Shown: positions 23,895 to 33,138, numbered from the stretch's first letter. The stretch is DNA of 64,000 bases from Methylocystis sp. Sn-Cys (GCF_016745395.1 NZ_JAERVJ010000001.1:434001-498000), one strand, 5' to 3'. Made by a program: numbers and translations. Notes: generated from the sequence alone by a model not told the origin.

Positions 23895-24590
23895 TCAAGG
23901 TTGCGACGCCCGGTCGCGACGCAGAGCGACCGGCAGAAGCGCGAGCAGGCCGAGGCCGACAAGGGCGCCGATCATGGACGGGTTCAAAAGTTCTTCCAGC
24001 CGCACTTCGCCGCTTGCATCGAATATTTTAGCCAGGCCGGCGCCAAAGGCCGCGTAGATGATCGCTGATGGGATGACGCCGATCGAGGTCGCCGCCACAT
24101 AGGATTTCAGGCGCATCCCCAGCGCCGCCGCGGCCAGATTCACCGCCCAGAATGGAAACGCTGGCACGAGGCGGAGGAAAAGCAGATAGCTGAAGGCGTC
24201 CTTGCGGAAACCTTTCGCCGTCCGGGAGAGCGTGGGGCCGGCGCGCTCGAACAGCATGTCGCCAAGAGCCGAGCGCGCGATGACGAAAAGCAGGGTCGCT
24301 CCCAATGTCGCGCCCACGACGGACAGCATTACCCCAAAGGGGACGCCAAACAAAAATCCCCCGGTGAGCGTCATAATCGTCGAGCCTGGCAGGGAGAGAG
24401 CGACAACCGCGGCATAGACGGCGACGAAGACGACGCCAGAGAGAGGACCGTGAGATTGGACGAAAGCAATGAGCAATGCGCGATTGTCTCTTACCGCATC
24501 GAGCGTCAGGTGACGATCCAGGCGAAACGCGAAGGCTGCCGCGATAACGACGGTGAGAGCAAGAATAGGCGCGTATCGCGCGAATCTCAT
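23895..24590 (-). CDS. TVP38/TMEM64 (VTT domain) membrane protein
   Basis: A 231-residue membrane protein of the DedA/VTT superfamily. The hydrophobic N-terminus is followed by VVALSLPGSTIMTLTGGFLFG (conserved core, about 65-85), then LLFLRLVPAFPFWAVNLAAAALG (about 138-160) with the family arginine and prolines, and a final helix. These proteins are linked to lipid scrambling or export. It overlaps the flavoprotein gene upstream by 4 bases (ATGA), so the two are translationally coupled. VTT proteins are regularly found with MerA-like oxidoreductases and radical SAM genes in such clusters. Confidence 0.85.
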   Translation of the reverse strand: MRFARYAPILALTVVIAAAFAFRLDRHLTLDAVRDNRALLIAFVQSHGPLSGVVFVAVYAAVVALSLPGSTIMTLTGGFLFGVPFGVMLSVVGATLGATLLFVIARSALGDMLFERAGPTLSRTAKGFRKDAFSYLLFLRLVPAFPFWAVNLAAAALGMRLKSYVAATSIGVIPSAIIYAAFGAGLAKIFDASGEVRLEELLNPSMIGALVGLGLLALLPVALRRDRASQP

Positions 24591-26011
24591 CCGAAAATCC
24601 TCAGGAAACGCACCAGCCTTCGTGTGCGTGGCGAGAACAGCGCCGGCGTATAGTAACTTCCCGCAGCGCGCTTCGAAATCTCGCTCAAGGTCGGATAGGG
24701 AGTGATGAGATTTGCAAGGGCGCTGATCTCGAGCCTCTGAGAGATCGCCAGCGTCCAGGGCGTTATCAGCTCACCCGCATCGTGGCCGACAATTGTCGCG
24801 CCGAGAATGTGCCCGCGCTTTGTGGCGACGACTTTCAGAAAGCCGCGCGTGAGCCCTTCGGTTTGCGCCCGATCATTGTCCTTGAAATCCGCGCGCAGGA
24901 TACGAACGGCGTCGCCATAGCGTTCTCTCCCCTCGCTTTCGCTCAGGCCCACCTGTGCGAGTTCGGGGCCGGTGTAGATAACCCTTGGGAACGCCGCTGG
25001 CCTGTTTCTCGCCGGCCATCTGAACAACGCGTTACGAATGACGATCCCAGCGTGATAGCTCGCCATATGGGTGAATTGAGGCCCACCGGCGGCGTCGCCG
25101 GCGACATAGATGCGCTTGTTCGTCGTGCGTAACCTGGCGTCGATGTCGACGCCTTTCGCGCAATAGCGGACCTCGGCCGCTTCGAGGCCGAGCGTCTCGA
25201 CGTTCGGCCTTCGGCCCGTGGCGACCAACAGATGTGAGCCAGCGATCCGCGTCTCTTCCCGATCTTGCAGAAAGACGGCGACGCCGTCCCGATCCTTTTC
25301 GATCCGCGAAAGACGGACGCCTTCCAGAATAACGACGCCGTCCGCGAGGAGCGACTGCCGCACGACATCAACGGCGTCTTTGTCTTCTCTCGGCAGTATG
25401 CGCGCCATCTCCACCAGCGTCGTCTTCGCGCCCAGACGGCGATAGGCCTGCGCGAGTTCGCATCCGATCGGTCCGCCGCCGATGACGATCAGATGTTCCG
25501 GCAAAACCGCATTGTCGAAGATCGTGTCGCTCGTCAGAAAGGGGACGTCATCGAGGCCCGGAATATCGGGAATGGCGACGCGGCTGCCGGTGGCGATCAC
25601 GAAGCGTCGGGCGCGGATGAGTTTCCCGTCGGCTTCGACCGTCCGATCGTCGATAAACCGGGCTCGCCCCTTTATCACCGTGCAACCGAGGTCGGTAAAA
25701 CGCTCGACTGAATCGTGCGGGGCGATAGAAGCGATCACGCCGCGGACATATGCATGGACAGCAGCAAAGTCGGCGCGTGGCGCGCCGCCATCGACGCCGA
25801 ACCGGGTAGCGTCGCCACAATTTTTCGCCGCCTTCGCGGCTGCCAGCAGCGATTTCGACGGGACGCAGCCCGAATTCAGGCAATCGCCGCCCATGCGGTT
25901 GGCTTCGATCAGCACCGTGCTCGCGCCCATCTGCGCCGCCCCGGCGGCGACGGAGAGGCCAGCCGAGCCCGCGCCGATGACGCACAAGTCGCAATTGATC
26001 GTCTCAGACAT
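24587..26011 (-). CDS. MerA-like FAD-dependent pyridine nucleotide-disulfide oxidoreductase
   Basis: A 474-residue two-dinucleotide-binding flavoprotein. FAD motif GAGSAGLSVAAGAAQMG (13-29), redox pair GGDCLNSGCVPSK with Cys44 and Cys49, NAD(P) motif VIGGGPIGCELAQAYRRLGA, the second FAD block GDAAGGPQFTHMA, and the dimerisation domain from about 345. The C-terminal vicinal cysteines used by mercuric reductase to bind Hg(II) are not seen; the end is FLRIFG. Mercury reduction is therefore unlikely. It overlaps the radical SAM stop by 8 bases and the TVP38 start by 4. A redox role in organoarsenical or thiol chemistry is inference. Confidence 0.85.
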   Translation of the reverse strand: MSETINCDLCVIGAGSAGLSVAAGAAQMGASTVLIEANRMGGDCLNSGCVPSKSLLAAAKAAKNCGDATRFGVDGGAPRADFAAVHAYVRGVIASIAPHDSVERFTDLGCTVIKGRARFIDDRTVEADGKLIRARRFVIATGSRVAIPDIPGLDDVPFLTSDTIFDNAVLPEHLIVIGGGPIGCELAQAYRRLGAKTTLVEMARILPREDKDAVDVVRQSLLADGVVILEGVRLSRIEKDRDGVAVFLQDREETRIAGSHLLVATGRRPNVETLGLEAAEVRYCAKGVDIDARLRTTNKRIYVAGDAAGGPQFTHMASYHAGIVIRNALFRWPARNRPAAFPRVIYTGPELAQVGLSESEGRERYGDAVRILRADFKDNDRAQTEGLTRGFLKVVATKRGHILGATIVGHDAGELITPWTLAISQRLEISALANLITPYPTLSEISKRAAGSYYTPALFSPRTRRLVRFLRIFG

Positions 26012-26987
26012 CGGCGCTCGGCTGCGCACGACAGGAGGCGCCGCCGAGGACGCAAAAGCGGGCGCAGAAGACATGGTTGAGGCTGATGGGCCGAAGGGAT
26101 TCGGCCAGGGTCGATCCCAGCTCGAAGTCTTCCGAATGAGGCAAAAGCGTGCAGGAGACGACCGTCGCGCGCTCCGAGCCTTTGCGCCTGACCACCATGC
26201 GAGAGGTCGCGCACATCATATCGTCGGGCTTTCTCCCCAATATGCTCCAGCAGCCTTCGCTGATCTCGGGAACATCTTCGGCTGCGTCCATCTCCGGGAA
26301 AAGAACCAGCCGTTCTTCGGTCGCTCCAAACCCCACTCCAAGACGGTCGAAAAGCGACTGGAACCCTTTGCGCGCTTCGACTTCCGTCTCGCCCCACGCC
26401 AGGCGCGAGGCGATCGTCACGCTGAATTGGTTGGAAACGAGCCAGCGGATGCCCTCGATCGCCGGCTCCCAGCTATTCGGTCCCCGAATCCTTTCGTGAC
26501 CGTTCGGCTCGTAGTGGTCGAGCGACACTCTGATCGTGAAGCTGGCGGGATATTTTTCTCGCAGGCGAAGCAGCGCCTCCTTCACGCGCTGCATGGGTTT
26601 CATGGCGTTGGTGAGCGCGATGACGCGATGGCCGGCGGCCAGGCTGTCCTCGATCATCTCCATTATGTCAGGATTCATGAACGGTTCGCCGCCCGTAAAT
26701 CCGATCTCGATCCGCGCGCCCGGGAGGGCGAGGTCCTCGACTTCACGAAGGAAGGAAGCCGCGTCGGCGCGCGTCAGATAAACGAGGGCGTCATTTCGCG
26801 GAGAGGACTCGATATAGCATCCGCTGCAGGCGAGATTGCAGAGGGTGCCGGTATTGAACCACAATGTCTGCAGGCGCTGGAAAGAGACGGCGGCCCGCCG
26901 CTCGCCTTTGGCGGTGACCTGGGGATCGGCAAATTTGGCGATGGGCCGCGGGAAGCCTTCCCGGGCGGGTTGTTGGTCTCCTGGCAT
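26004..26987 (-). CDS. Radical SAM protein of the arsenosugar-type cluster
   Basis: A 327-residue radical SAM enzyme. The [4Fe-4S] motif is CNLACSGC at residues 50-57 (CxxxCxxC), followed by YIESSPRNDALVYLT, the glycine block IGFTGGEPFMNPDI, and a partial TIM barrel. Near the end a cysteine set (MCATS, VSCTLL, FCARFCVLGGASC) could hold auxiliary clusters, as in SPASM-like proteins. It is the first gene of a four-gene minus-strand operon. Its pattern differs from the classic ArsS motif, so the exact reaction is open. The ATG at 26987 fits the start of homology; the ribosome binding site is weak. Confidence 0.8.
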   Translation of the reverse strand: MPGDQQPAREGFPRPIAKFADPQVTAKGERRAAVSFQRLQTLWFNTGTLCNLACSGCYIESSPRNDALVYLTRADAASFLREVEDLALPGARIEIGFTGGEPFMNPDIMEMIEDSLAAGHRVIALTNAMKPMQRVKEALLRLREKYPASFTIRVSLDHYEPNGHERIRGPNSWEPAIEGIRWLVSNQFSVTIASRLAWGETEVEARKGFQSLFDRLGVGFGATEERLVLFPEMDAAEDVPEISEGCWSILGRKPDDMMCATSRMVVRRKGSERATVVSCTLLPHSEDFELGSTLAESLRPISLNHVFCARFCVLGGASCRAQPSADV

Positions 26988-27119
26988 TGATCGCCCCGCC
27001 TCCCCATTCGCTGATTTCGCGCGTCTGATATGAAAGGTTTCACTCGACGGCGCCGAATCGTCGCGTCGACGGATTATAGAGCCCGATCGTCCCGGGCTCT
27101 CGGGGGAGCGTCGCCGACA

Positions 27120-27788
27120 ATGAAATTGTCGATCATCATTCCTGTGCTGAACGCATCCCGAACCCTGGGACAAACCGTTGCGGCTCTGGCGCGGGGCCAC
27201 GACGAAATTGTGGTGGTAGACGGCGGCTCTACCGACGGCAGCGTGGCGTTGGCCGAGGCGCTCGGCGCCCGCGTCATCGCGGCCCCGAGGGGACGCGGCG
27301 CGCAGCTTCGCGCCGGAGCCGATGCGGCGCAGGGCGACTGGCTGTTGTTCGTTCACGCAGACACGATTCTGGAGGAGGGCTGGCGGGAAGCCGTCTCGGG
27401 CTTTTGCGCTGTGCCGGAAAACCGGGCGAAGGCGGCGGCGTTCCGCTTCGCGCTCGACGATCCGTCGCTGCAAGCGCGCCGGCTTGAAAGGATGGTCGCG
27501 TGGCGCGTTCGGAAGCTCGGCCTGCCCTATGGCGACCAGGGATTGCTCATCCACCGTGATTTCTATCGAGCGCTGGGGGGATTCGAGGCGCTGCCGCTGA
27601 TGGAGGATGTCGATCTCGTCCGCCGGATCGGTCGTGATCGACTTGCGGTCCTTCCTGTCTCCGCCCGCACGTCGGCGGCGCGCTGGCGCCGGGAGGGCTG
27701 GTTCAGACGCAGCGCGCGCAATCTGCTCTGTCTCTCGCTGTATTTTGCGGGCGTTCCGCCGCATATGATCAAACGCATCTACGGCTGA
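27120..27788 (+). CDS. TIGR04283-type family 2 glycosyltransferase (arsenosugar-associated)
   Basis: A 222-residue GT-A glycosyltransferase. It begins MKLSIIIPVLNASRTLG, with VVVDGGSTDGSVALAEALGA and the metal site LLFVHADTILEEGW (DxD variant HAD). GDQGLLIHRDFYRALGGF and LMEDVDLVRRIGR complete the family pattern. The size, N-terminus and direct link to a TIGR04282-type gene (2 bases between) match the pair annotated in arsenosugar clusters. The start at 27120 is chosen because homology begins there; upstream in-frame codons lack it. It is divergent from the radical SAM operon. Confidence 0.88.
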   Translation: MKLSIIIPVLNASRTLGQTVAALARGHDEIVVVDGGSTDGSVALAEALGARVIAAPRGRGAQLRAGADAAQGDWLLFVHADTILEEGWREAVSGFCAVPENRAKAAAFRFALDDPSLQARRLERMVAWRVRKLGLPYGDQGLLIHRDFYRALGGFEALPLMEDVDLVRRIGRDRLAVLPVSARTSAARWRREGWFRRSARNLLCLSLYFAGVPPHMIKRIYG

Positions 27789-27790
27789 CC

Positions 27791-28393
27791 ATGGGCGTGC
27801 GCGCGCATCTCATCATCTTTACGCGCTGGCCGCAGTTCGGGGCGGGCAAGCGACGCCTCGCGGCGGACATTGGCCCCGTTGGCGCGTTGAGGGTCCAGAG
27901 GGTGCTGCTCGCAAACACCCTTCGCCGATTAGGGACCGACACACGCTGGCGGACCTGGCTTGCAGTGACGCCCGATCGTTCGGGCCCCTGGCCGATGCGC
28001 TTGCCGCTTTTGCCGCAAGGCGACGGCGATCTGGGGCGCCGCATGATGCGCGTCGCCAAAGCGCCTCCTCCAGGACCTGTAGTCATCATCGGCTCCGATA
28101 TTCCAGGCGTCACACGGGAGGAAATCGCGCACGCGTTCCGTCTCTTGGGAGATCGGGATGCGGTGTTTGGACCCGCAGCGGACGGAGGCTTCTGGGCGGT
28201 GGGGTTCCGACGCCGACCGCGTTTGGTCGATCCGTTTTCCGCCGTCAGATGGTCGACGCCCCATGCGCTTTCGGACAGCCTCGCGAAGCTGACAAAGGCG
28301 TCGGTGGGGATCATCGGCGTTCACGAGGACATCGATGACGCTGCTTCTCTCGCGCGTCAGAGCGACTATGGAAATTTTTTCACGAAAAGGTAG
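27791..28393 (+). CDS. TIGR04282-type nucleotidyl/glycosyltransferase (arsenosugar-associated)
   Basis: A 200-residue member of the DUF2064/TIGR04282 family. Visible blocks: LIIFTRWPQFGAGKRRLA (about 7-24, a nucleotide-binding-like start), QGDGDLGRRMM, VVIIGSDIPGVTREEI with the acidic metal site, and FGPAADGGFWAVGFRR. These proteins work next to TIGR04283 enzymes, probably handling an activated sugar in arsenosugar assembly; biochemical proof is limited. Two bases separate it from the upstream gene. Its stop is 3 bases from the convergent thioesterase stop, so transcripts meet here. Confidence 0.87.
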   Translation: MGVRAHLIIFTRWPQFGAGKRRLAADIGPVGALRVQRVLLANTLRRLGTDTRWRTWLAVTPDRSGPWPMRLPLLPQGDGDLGRRMMRVAKAPPPGPVVIIGSDIPGVTREEIAHAFRLLGDRDAVFGPAADGGFWAVGFRRRPRLVDPFSAVRWSTPHALSDSLAKLTKASVGIIGVHEDIDDAASLARQSDYGNFFTKR

Positions 28394-28396
28394 CGG

Positions 28397-29120
28397 TTAT
28401 CCACGCGACTTGCCGCGGACAAGGGTTCTCACGTACCCTGAGCTGTGAGGCTGGACTTCGTATGCTTTGACACGCTTTATTTTCAGTCCTCCGGCGAACA
28501 TGAGCAGCGCCGTCTGACCGAGCGTCTCCTCTCTCCAGGCGGAAAGGGCGTCCTCTTCAATCATATCGTCGCGCCCGCCCAAAACAACGATATCGAGAGA
28601 GAGTTTTTCGCGCTTCTTGAAGGAAAAGCTCGAACAAACGGCAAAATCGGCGGCGAGCGTATCCAACGCGAGTCGAAGCAGTAAAGAGTTCGGGGGGCGT
28701 GCCGTTCAGACGCACAAGCTCTCCGATAAGGTCTGCATCGGTTTTAAGGCGCGCTAAGCGCTCGTCGCGGCGCCGAGAGGGCGCAGCGCTGCAAGCAGCG
28801 ATGAGCGCCATCGGCTCACCTTTTCCCCGGGTGCGTAGGGCGTGCACGCATCTATAGGCTATCAGCGCGCCCAGGCTATGCCCGAAAAATACGCAGCGAT
28901 CGGAAGACTCACGCACCAGTTCTTGCGTCAGATTCTCGACAACCGCATCAAAATCGCGAAGCAGCGGCTCACGAATTTTGACGCCCCGACCCGGTAGCTC
29001 GACCGGACGAATTCTGATCCATGGCGGAAGACTCGGGCGCCATCGCAGGAACGAGTTTGCGCTCCCGCCGGCGCATGGAAAACAGTATAGCGACAGGGGC
29101 CTTCGATCGCGCTCAAACAT
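28397..29120 (-). pseudogene. Type II thioesterase of the siderophore cluster, frameshifted
   Basis: A GrsT/PvdG-like editing thioesterase that would clear mis-primed carrier domains. The first frame shows LYCFPCAGGSANSFLRW, VELPGRG and the nucleophile elbow FFGHSLGALIAYR. After LNGTPP the frame is lost; the second frame resumes LLLRLALDTLAADFAVCS, VVLGGRDDMIEEDAL and AWREET, which complete the domain, though the terminal catalytic His block is poorly conserved. Removing one base from the six-base run at 28692-28697 rejoins the frames, and the gene length (724) is 3n+1, as expected. Either a true lesion or a homopolymer sequencing error. Confidence 0.8.
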
Positions 29121-29151
29121 CGGCTGGTTTCAGTGCCGCCCTTCAAAGGCG

Positions 29152-31572
29152 CTATTGATTGTAGCGAGCGCCCGCCGGCGTCAACAGGATCGTGGAAACG
29201 ACTTCTTGAGAGCGCAGAGACGTAGAGCGGCCGGAAACCCAGTCCTGCTGCCGATCAGCGTAGTGCGCCGAGCCGAACTGACCGGATTGGCCTCCAGCGA
29301 ATTGGATCACGCTTTTTTGTTCCTCCCCGGGAACGATGACGGTCCGGGCGTTGGCGCCGACTCCCTCGCCGTCGGCAACCTCATATAGTCGCACGCATTG
29401 CGGGCAGCCCGCAACGGGCGAACGCGGCAAATCAAGAAGTGCTGACAGAAATGGAGCCACCCTCGAAAATGGATGAGTGATCGCGACTTGGTTCACGTCG
29501 CCCCAACTGATTTCCGATATTGGACGACCGTGTTTCGCCTCAAGGCGCTTCGCGCTTTCGGCCAGCGCAGCCTGCAGAAAATTGGTCCAATCGCTCGAAT
29601 TTTCTGACTTTGGCAGGAATGACGGATCGCCGCTGCGAATGATAGCTTGCAACGGGACGTCGGAGTTGGACCATCTGTAGGTGAAACCCGGATCCAACCG
29701 CCGGCAATCTTCGAAAATTGGAGACAATATTTCTTGGAGCAGAGTTTGCCTGAACTCCGTGATCAACGCCAACCCCTTACTTCGGGGTTCTGCGCGACCG
29801 TCCCAAGATTCCAAGGCCGCGAGAAGCCGCGCGGCTTCGGGCTGGCCTTGTGAAGCAGGGCCCTTTAGCGCTCTGAGGGCAATGTCTTGATAGAAGCGAT
29901 AGAAGTCGGTCTTTGTATCGAGCTGCAAGGCGACCATGTCCGCGACGCCGAGCTTCGATGAACCCCTGAGAGCGTCGTCAACGCGCCAAGCGCGAAATCC
30001 GCCGGGATAATCTCGACTCAAGCGCGTCGAAAAGACTGAGGTTGGCAACATGCGCTGATTTGTGCTGACGATATGGCCCTCTGGAGGATCAACAATCGTT
30101 GGAAGCGCCGAAGGCGATAGAAAACCGTCCCAACCAACTTCGCTGGCGTCCCAATGTTCCGAATAAATTCCTCGAAGCCCGCGCCGCGCTGGGATTTTGC
30201 CCATGAGCGTCCAGGCAATCGACCCCCGATCGTCAGCTACCAAACCATTTAGCGGCGGGGTTCCCGCGGATTGCAGGATCGGCAGAGCTTCACGAACTGT
30301 CCGCGCCTCATCCAATTGCAACAGGTTGAGATTTGTCGCCGAGGCGTCCAACATCGACCATGCGACCGCGACTTCTTCCTCGAGAAGCGGTTGAGGTAGA
30401 ACGGGTCCCCATATCGTATCCCGAACGTCGACGGAGACGCTCTTCTTGCCTCTTACAGCGATGCTCTCCGACCGGGAAGAAAATGCTCGAACGCCTTTCG
30501 GCGTCGCATAGAGATTGTTGTCGCCGGGGTCTTTACGCAGCCGGACGAGATCCGAAAAATCGCCGTCCACGCTGGTGAGCCCCCAAGCGATATGACCATT
30601 CGATCCCCCGATCATCATCGGCAAGCCTGGCAGAAAAAGCCCTTCCATGCGATACGGGCCGTAGCGGAGATCGGCTTGGTACCAGATGTTTGGCAATCCA
30701 AGAGTGAGATGCATGTCGTTTGCGACCATTGCGCGCCCATCACGTGTCTTGCCGCCGCCAATGACCCAGGCGTTTGAACCGCGCGCAGCGCTCGTTTCTC
30801 GGATCGCACCAGATTTAATGGCTCTCTTGGTCGATTGATGAAGGAGCGTGCGCAGTTCATCGGGAGGGCGCGAAGTATCGGCGCAAATGTTCGCGCCGCT
30901 TGGAGCGACCTTTTCATTGTAGCAGTCGCTATCCGGCGTCAAAAACGAAACGACAGCCGCCGGGAGCGCTTCACGCATGACGCTCGCCATGCGTTCCTCC
31001 TCGACGGCGTAAGATAGCGTTGAAAGATTGAGCGCCACGAGAATGCTGTCCTTGGGCGACCATCGTTCCGGTTTGTAATTGAGCGCCCAGAATTCGAACG
31101 GCAACGTCAACAAATCGTCCATCGCCTGATTGACGCCCGCCGCGTAAGCGGCGAGCACCGTCCGTTGTGACTCTGGCAGCCGCGCAAGGATCTGTTCCGC
31201 CAGACGCGAAAAGCCGAAGGTGCGGTTCAAGCGATCGTCTTCAACGAGCGGCTCGCCGAGAATCTCCGCGAGCCGGCCGACGGTCTTGCGGCGCATGATG
31301 TCGATTTGAAAAAGACGATCCCGGCCCGTCATGTAGCCAAGAGCTGTAAAGGCGTCCTCGCGTGTTCGCGCTTCGATATGCGGGACGCCGTAATGATCCA
31401 GATTGATCGAAACAGCCGCGCTAAGCCCGGGCGTGTTCCGTGGTCCAGAAGGAAATTGGATAGATGGAAGAGAAGACACTGCGGCGTAGCAGGCGATAAC
31501 CAAGGAGGCGGCGCCGCCAAGCACGACAAGCGCGCTTCTCCGAAGCATGGTTCTACTAGCGGCGCTTATCAC
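29152..31572 (-). CDS. PvdQ-like Ntn-hydrolase (penicillin acylase family)
   Basis: An 806-residue acylase of the penicillin amidase family with an N-terminal membrane/signal helix (LVVLGGAASLVIACYAAV). The alpha chain runs to about residue 265; the autocatalytic site is RGSNAW, where the Ser becomes the beta-chain nucleophile, followed by GGGKTRDGRAMVANDMHL, a strong family block. In pyoverdine synthesis PvdQ removes the fatty acid from the exported precursor; here the FAAL-started synthetase supplies such an acylated peptide. It starts with GTG overlapping the exporter stop (GTGA), so it was the next gene after the exporter. The frame is intact. Confidence 0.85.
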   Translation of the reverse strand: MISAASRTMLRRSALVVLGGAASLVIACYAAVSSLPSIQFPSGPRNTPGLSAAVSINLDHYGVPHIEARTREDAFTALGYMTGRDRLFQIDIMRRKTVGRLAEILGEPLVEDDRLNRTFGFSRLAEQILARLPESQRTVLAAYAAGVNQAMDDLLTLPFEFWALNYKPERWSPKDSILVALNLSTLSYAVEEERMASVMREALPAAVVSFLTPDSDCYNEKVAPSGANICADTSRPPDELRTLLHQSTKRAIKSGAIRETSAARGSNAWVIGGGKTRDGRAMVANDMHLTLGLPNIWYQADLRYGPYRMEGLFLPGLPMMIGGSNGHIAWGLTSVDGDFSDLVRLRKDPGDNNLYATPKGVRAFSSRSESIAVRGKKSVSVDVRDTIWGPVLPQPLLEEEVAVAWSMLDASATNLNLLQLDEARTVREALPILQSAGTPPLNGLVADDRGSIAWTLMGKIPARRGLRGIYSEHWDASEVGWDGFLSPSALPTIVDPPEGHIVSTNQRMLPTSVFSTRLSRDYPGGFRAWRVDDALRGSSKLGVADMVALQLDTKTDFYRFYQDIALRALKGPASQGQPEAARLLAALESWDGRAEPRSKGLALITEFRQTLLQEILSPIFEDCRRLDPGFTYRWSNSDVPLQAIIRSGDPSFLPKSENSSDWTNFLQAALAESAKRLEAKHGRPISEISWGDVNQVAITHPFSRVAPFLSALLDLPRSPVAGCPQCVRLYEVADGEGVGANARTVIVPGEEQKSVIQFAGGQSGQFGSAHYADRQQDWVSGRSTSLRSQEVVSTILLTPAGARYNQ

Positions 31573-32327
31573 GATTGCAACTCGGTCGTTCGAGGTTGTT
31601 CGGCAAAAGATACGATTTTGCCGGCGTGCATTCGCAATACCTGATCAGCAATATGGAAATAGCGATCGTCATGGGTGATGACGATCACGGTCTTGCCACG
31701 CGCCTTGAGCTCCGGCAGCAGTTGGTGGTAAAAAACGTCTCGGAACTGCGGGTCCTGCTCGGCTGCCCATTCATCGAACAAATAAAACGGTCGATCTTCG
31801 ACATACGCGGTTAGCAACGCAAGTCTCTTCCGCTGCCCCCGCAATAACTCCGTCGTTGAGAATCGGCCGTCCTTGATCTGAAGTTTGTTTTCGAGCTTCA
31901 ACGCTACAAGCATTTCCTGCGCCCGCGCCTGCGACTCGATGCCGGAATAGCCAAGAAGGGAATCGAATACGTAGGCGTCCGCAAACACCGCCGAGAAATT
32001 CTGGCGATAGGATTCGCGATTTTCGTACGTAACCCGGCGGCCGCCCAATTTGATCTCGCCGTCGTCGGGGGGAAACAAGCCAAGTAAAATCAGCGCCAGC
32101 GTAGTTTTTCCACTCCCATTGCCGCCCGTCACGAACAGAAGCGCGCCAGGGTCAATGCGAAGGTTGATCGGGCCGAGTTGATGACGCACCTCAGATTCTT
32201 CACTCCGATAGAGATGCGTAATTTTGCTGAGTTCCAGGGCGGCAGGCCGAGCGAGCGCAAAGTCGGGCGTTGTCCGAGAGTTAACATCGGTCTCCTTGGA
32301 GAGGCTCAGACCCAGTCTCTCAATGTT
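31569..32327 (-). pseudogene. ATPase half of a PvdE/SyrD-type cyclic peptide exporter, cut off by inversion
   Basis: This 253-codon piece holds the ABC ATPase domain. Walker A is GGNGSGKTT, the signature is LLRGQRKRLALL (family form rather than LSGGQ), Walker B is FYLFDEW and the H-loop is VITHD. It has no membrane helices, whereas PvdE/SyrD proteins are fusions of about 550-570 residues. Its N-terminal side (NIERLGLSLSK) begins exactly at 32327, where the sequence switches to an ECF sigma gene. The missing membrane half lies at 60172-61125 on the other strand. Joined, they give 571 codons including stop, in frame. Confidence 0.85.
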
Positions 32328-32328
32328 A
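32327..32328. other. Left junction of a 28.8-kb inversion
   Basis: Reading the minus strand, coding sequence for ECF sigma region 2 (FRIGLNV) ends at 32328 and coding sequence for the exporter linker (NIERLGLSL) begins at 32327, in another frame. Only one shared base (T) is seen at the two junctions, so the position is exact to about one base. Confidence 0.8.
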
Positions 32329-32524
32329 CATTCAACCCAATACGAAAAAGATAACTACGTGGGTCGGCTATGGTCTCGCGCCGTTCCATTTCGAGTAAGC
32401 GGAGGAACGCCTCTTGCGCAACGTCTTCCGAGTCCTGGTGGTTCATTTTCCGCCGAGTTACTCTACACAGAGATTTATGTTCATCTCGATACAGGGTTTC
32501 AATCGCCGCATTAGAGAGCCGCAT
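32328..32524 (-). pseudogene. ECF (FecI-type) sigma factor, N-terminal half, cut off by inversion
   Basis: A strong GGGAGG precedes the ATG at 32524. The 65 codons cover sigma region 2: LYRDEHKSLCRVTRRK, DSEDVAQEAFLRLLEMERR, DPRSYLFRIGLNV. The present frame ends a few codons after the junction at a TGA (32306-32308). Region 4 is found at 61126 onward on the plus strand. Rejoined, the junction reads FRIGLNV+AIDWLRKAR, a canonical region 2.4, and the frame continues. Such sigma factors commonly control iron/siderophore genes, so this was probably the regulator of the cluster. Confidence 0.85.
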
Positions 32525-32781
32525 TCAAGCCTCCCATAAATTTGGAGCGCTAAAAACAGTTAAAAAGCCGATCTGCTGCACCAAGTTCAGTTCCGACTCA
32601 ATCCATCGTCGCCGAGGACCGCTTCAGAACCGTGGGCGCAGAACTACATTCGCCAGCACGATCGTGCGGGACAAGCGAATGAAGAACACCACCGCAAGAC
32701 GATGCGCATCAAAGTCGCGAGTGATCCAAATCAATCGCTTTTTTCACGGCGCTGATGGTGCAGATATGAAAAAATGCAATG

Positions 32782-33138
32782 TTAGGATTGGACAGGCGGC
32801 GCGCGGGGTTGGTGAGGCGATGAACTCGAACAATAGCGCCCAATAGGGAGTGACGCATTTAGCGTATGCGTGCGCGCTTCAAGCTGCGTGCGCGTCGTGA
32901 ACCCGCGCGAGATGGGACCTTGGAAAAGTGATGAGCATGAACAAGAGGTAAGGCAACAAACGCCATCAAATCGGCATGCGCTGTCGGAAGCCAACAGCGG
33001 CTCTTTTAGATTGCTGGTAGAGCATATTACGTCCTGAATACCCTGCTCGTTATGAGCTACGAACGGATTGGCAGACCCCAGCCCCAAAAAAGCAGACTGG
33101 GCCAATACCAGAAACACAATGAAAATCGTACGAAACAT
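32782..33138 (-). CDS. Small secreted Cys-rich protein, DUF2946-like
   Basis: A 118-residue protein with a signal peptide (TIFIVFLVLAQSAFLGLGSA). The mature part has ICSTS, the pair GVCC followed by TSCSCSS, and ends in PRAPPVQS. A signal peptide, CC pair and terminal RAPP are traits of DUF2946 proteins, which often lie near TonB receptors and PepSY proteins. It shares this plan with the protein at 43898-44329. Function unknown. It sits just inside the left junction, between the sigma fragment and a recombinase remnant. Confidence 0.5.
   Translation of the reverse strand: MFRTIFIVFLVLAQSAFLGLGSANPFVAHNEQGIQDVICSTSNLKEPLLASDSACRFDGVCCLTSCSCSSLFQGPISRGFTTRTQLEARTHTLNASLPIGRYCSSSSPHQPRAPPVQS

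Noticed and set aside
24587-26011. Mercuric reductase function
   Set aside because: The CxxxxC redox pair is present but the C-terminal Hg-binding cysteine pair is not, and no merR/merT genes are nearby.
32306-32540. Crossing-over at the GACTGG shared near both junctions
   Set aside because: Joining at this hexamer keeps the sigma frame open but puts a stop in the exporter; joining after 32328/61125 restores both genes and gives the canonical sigma region 2.4.
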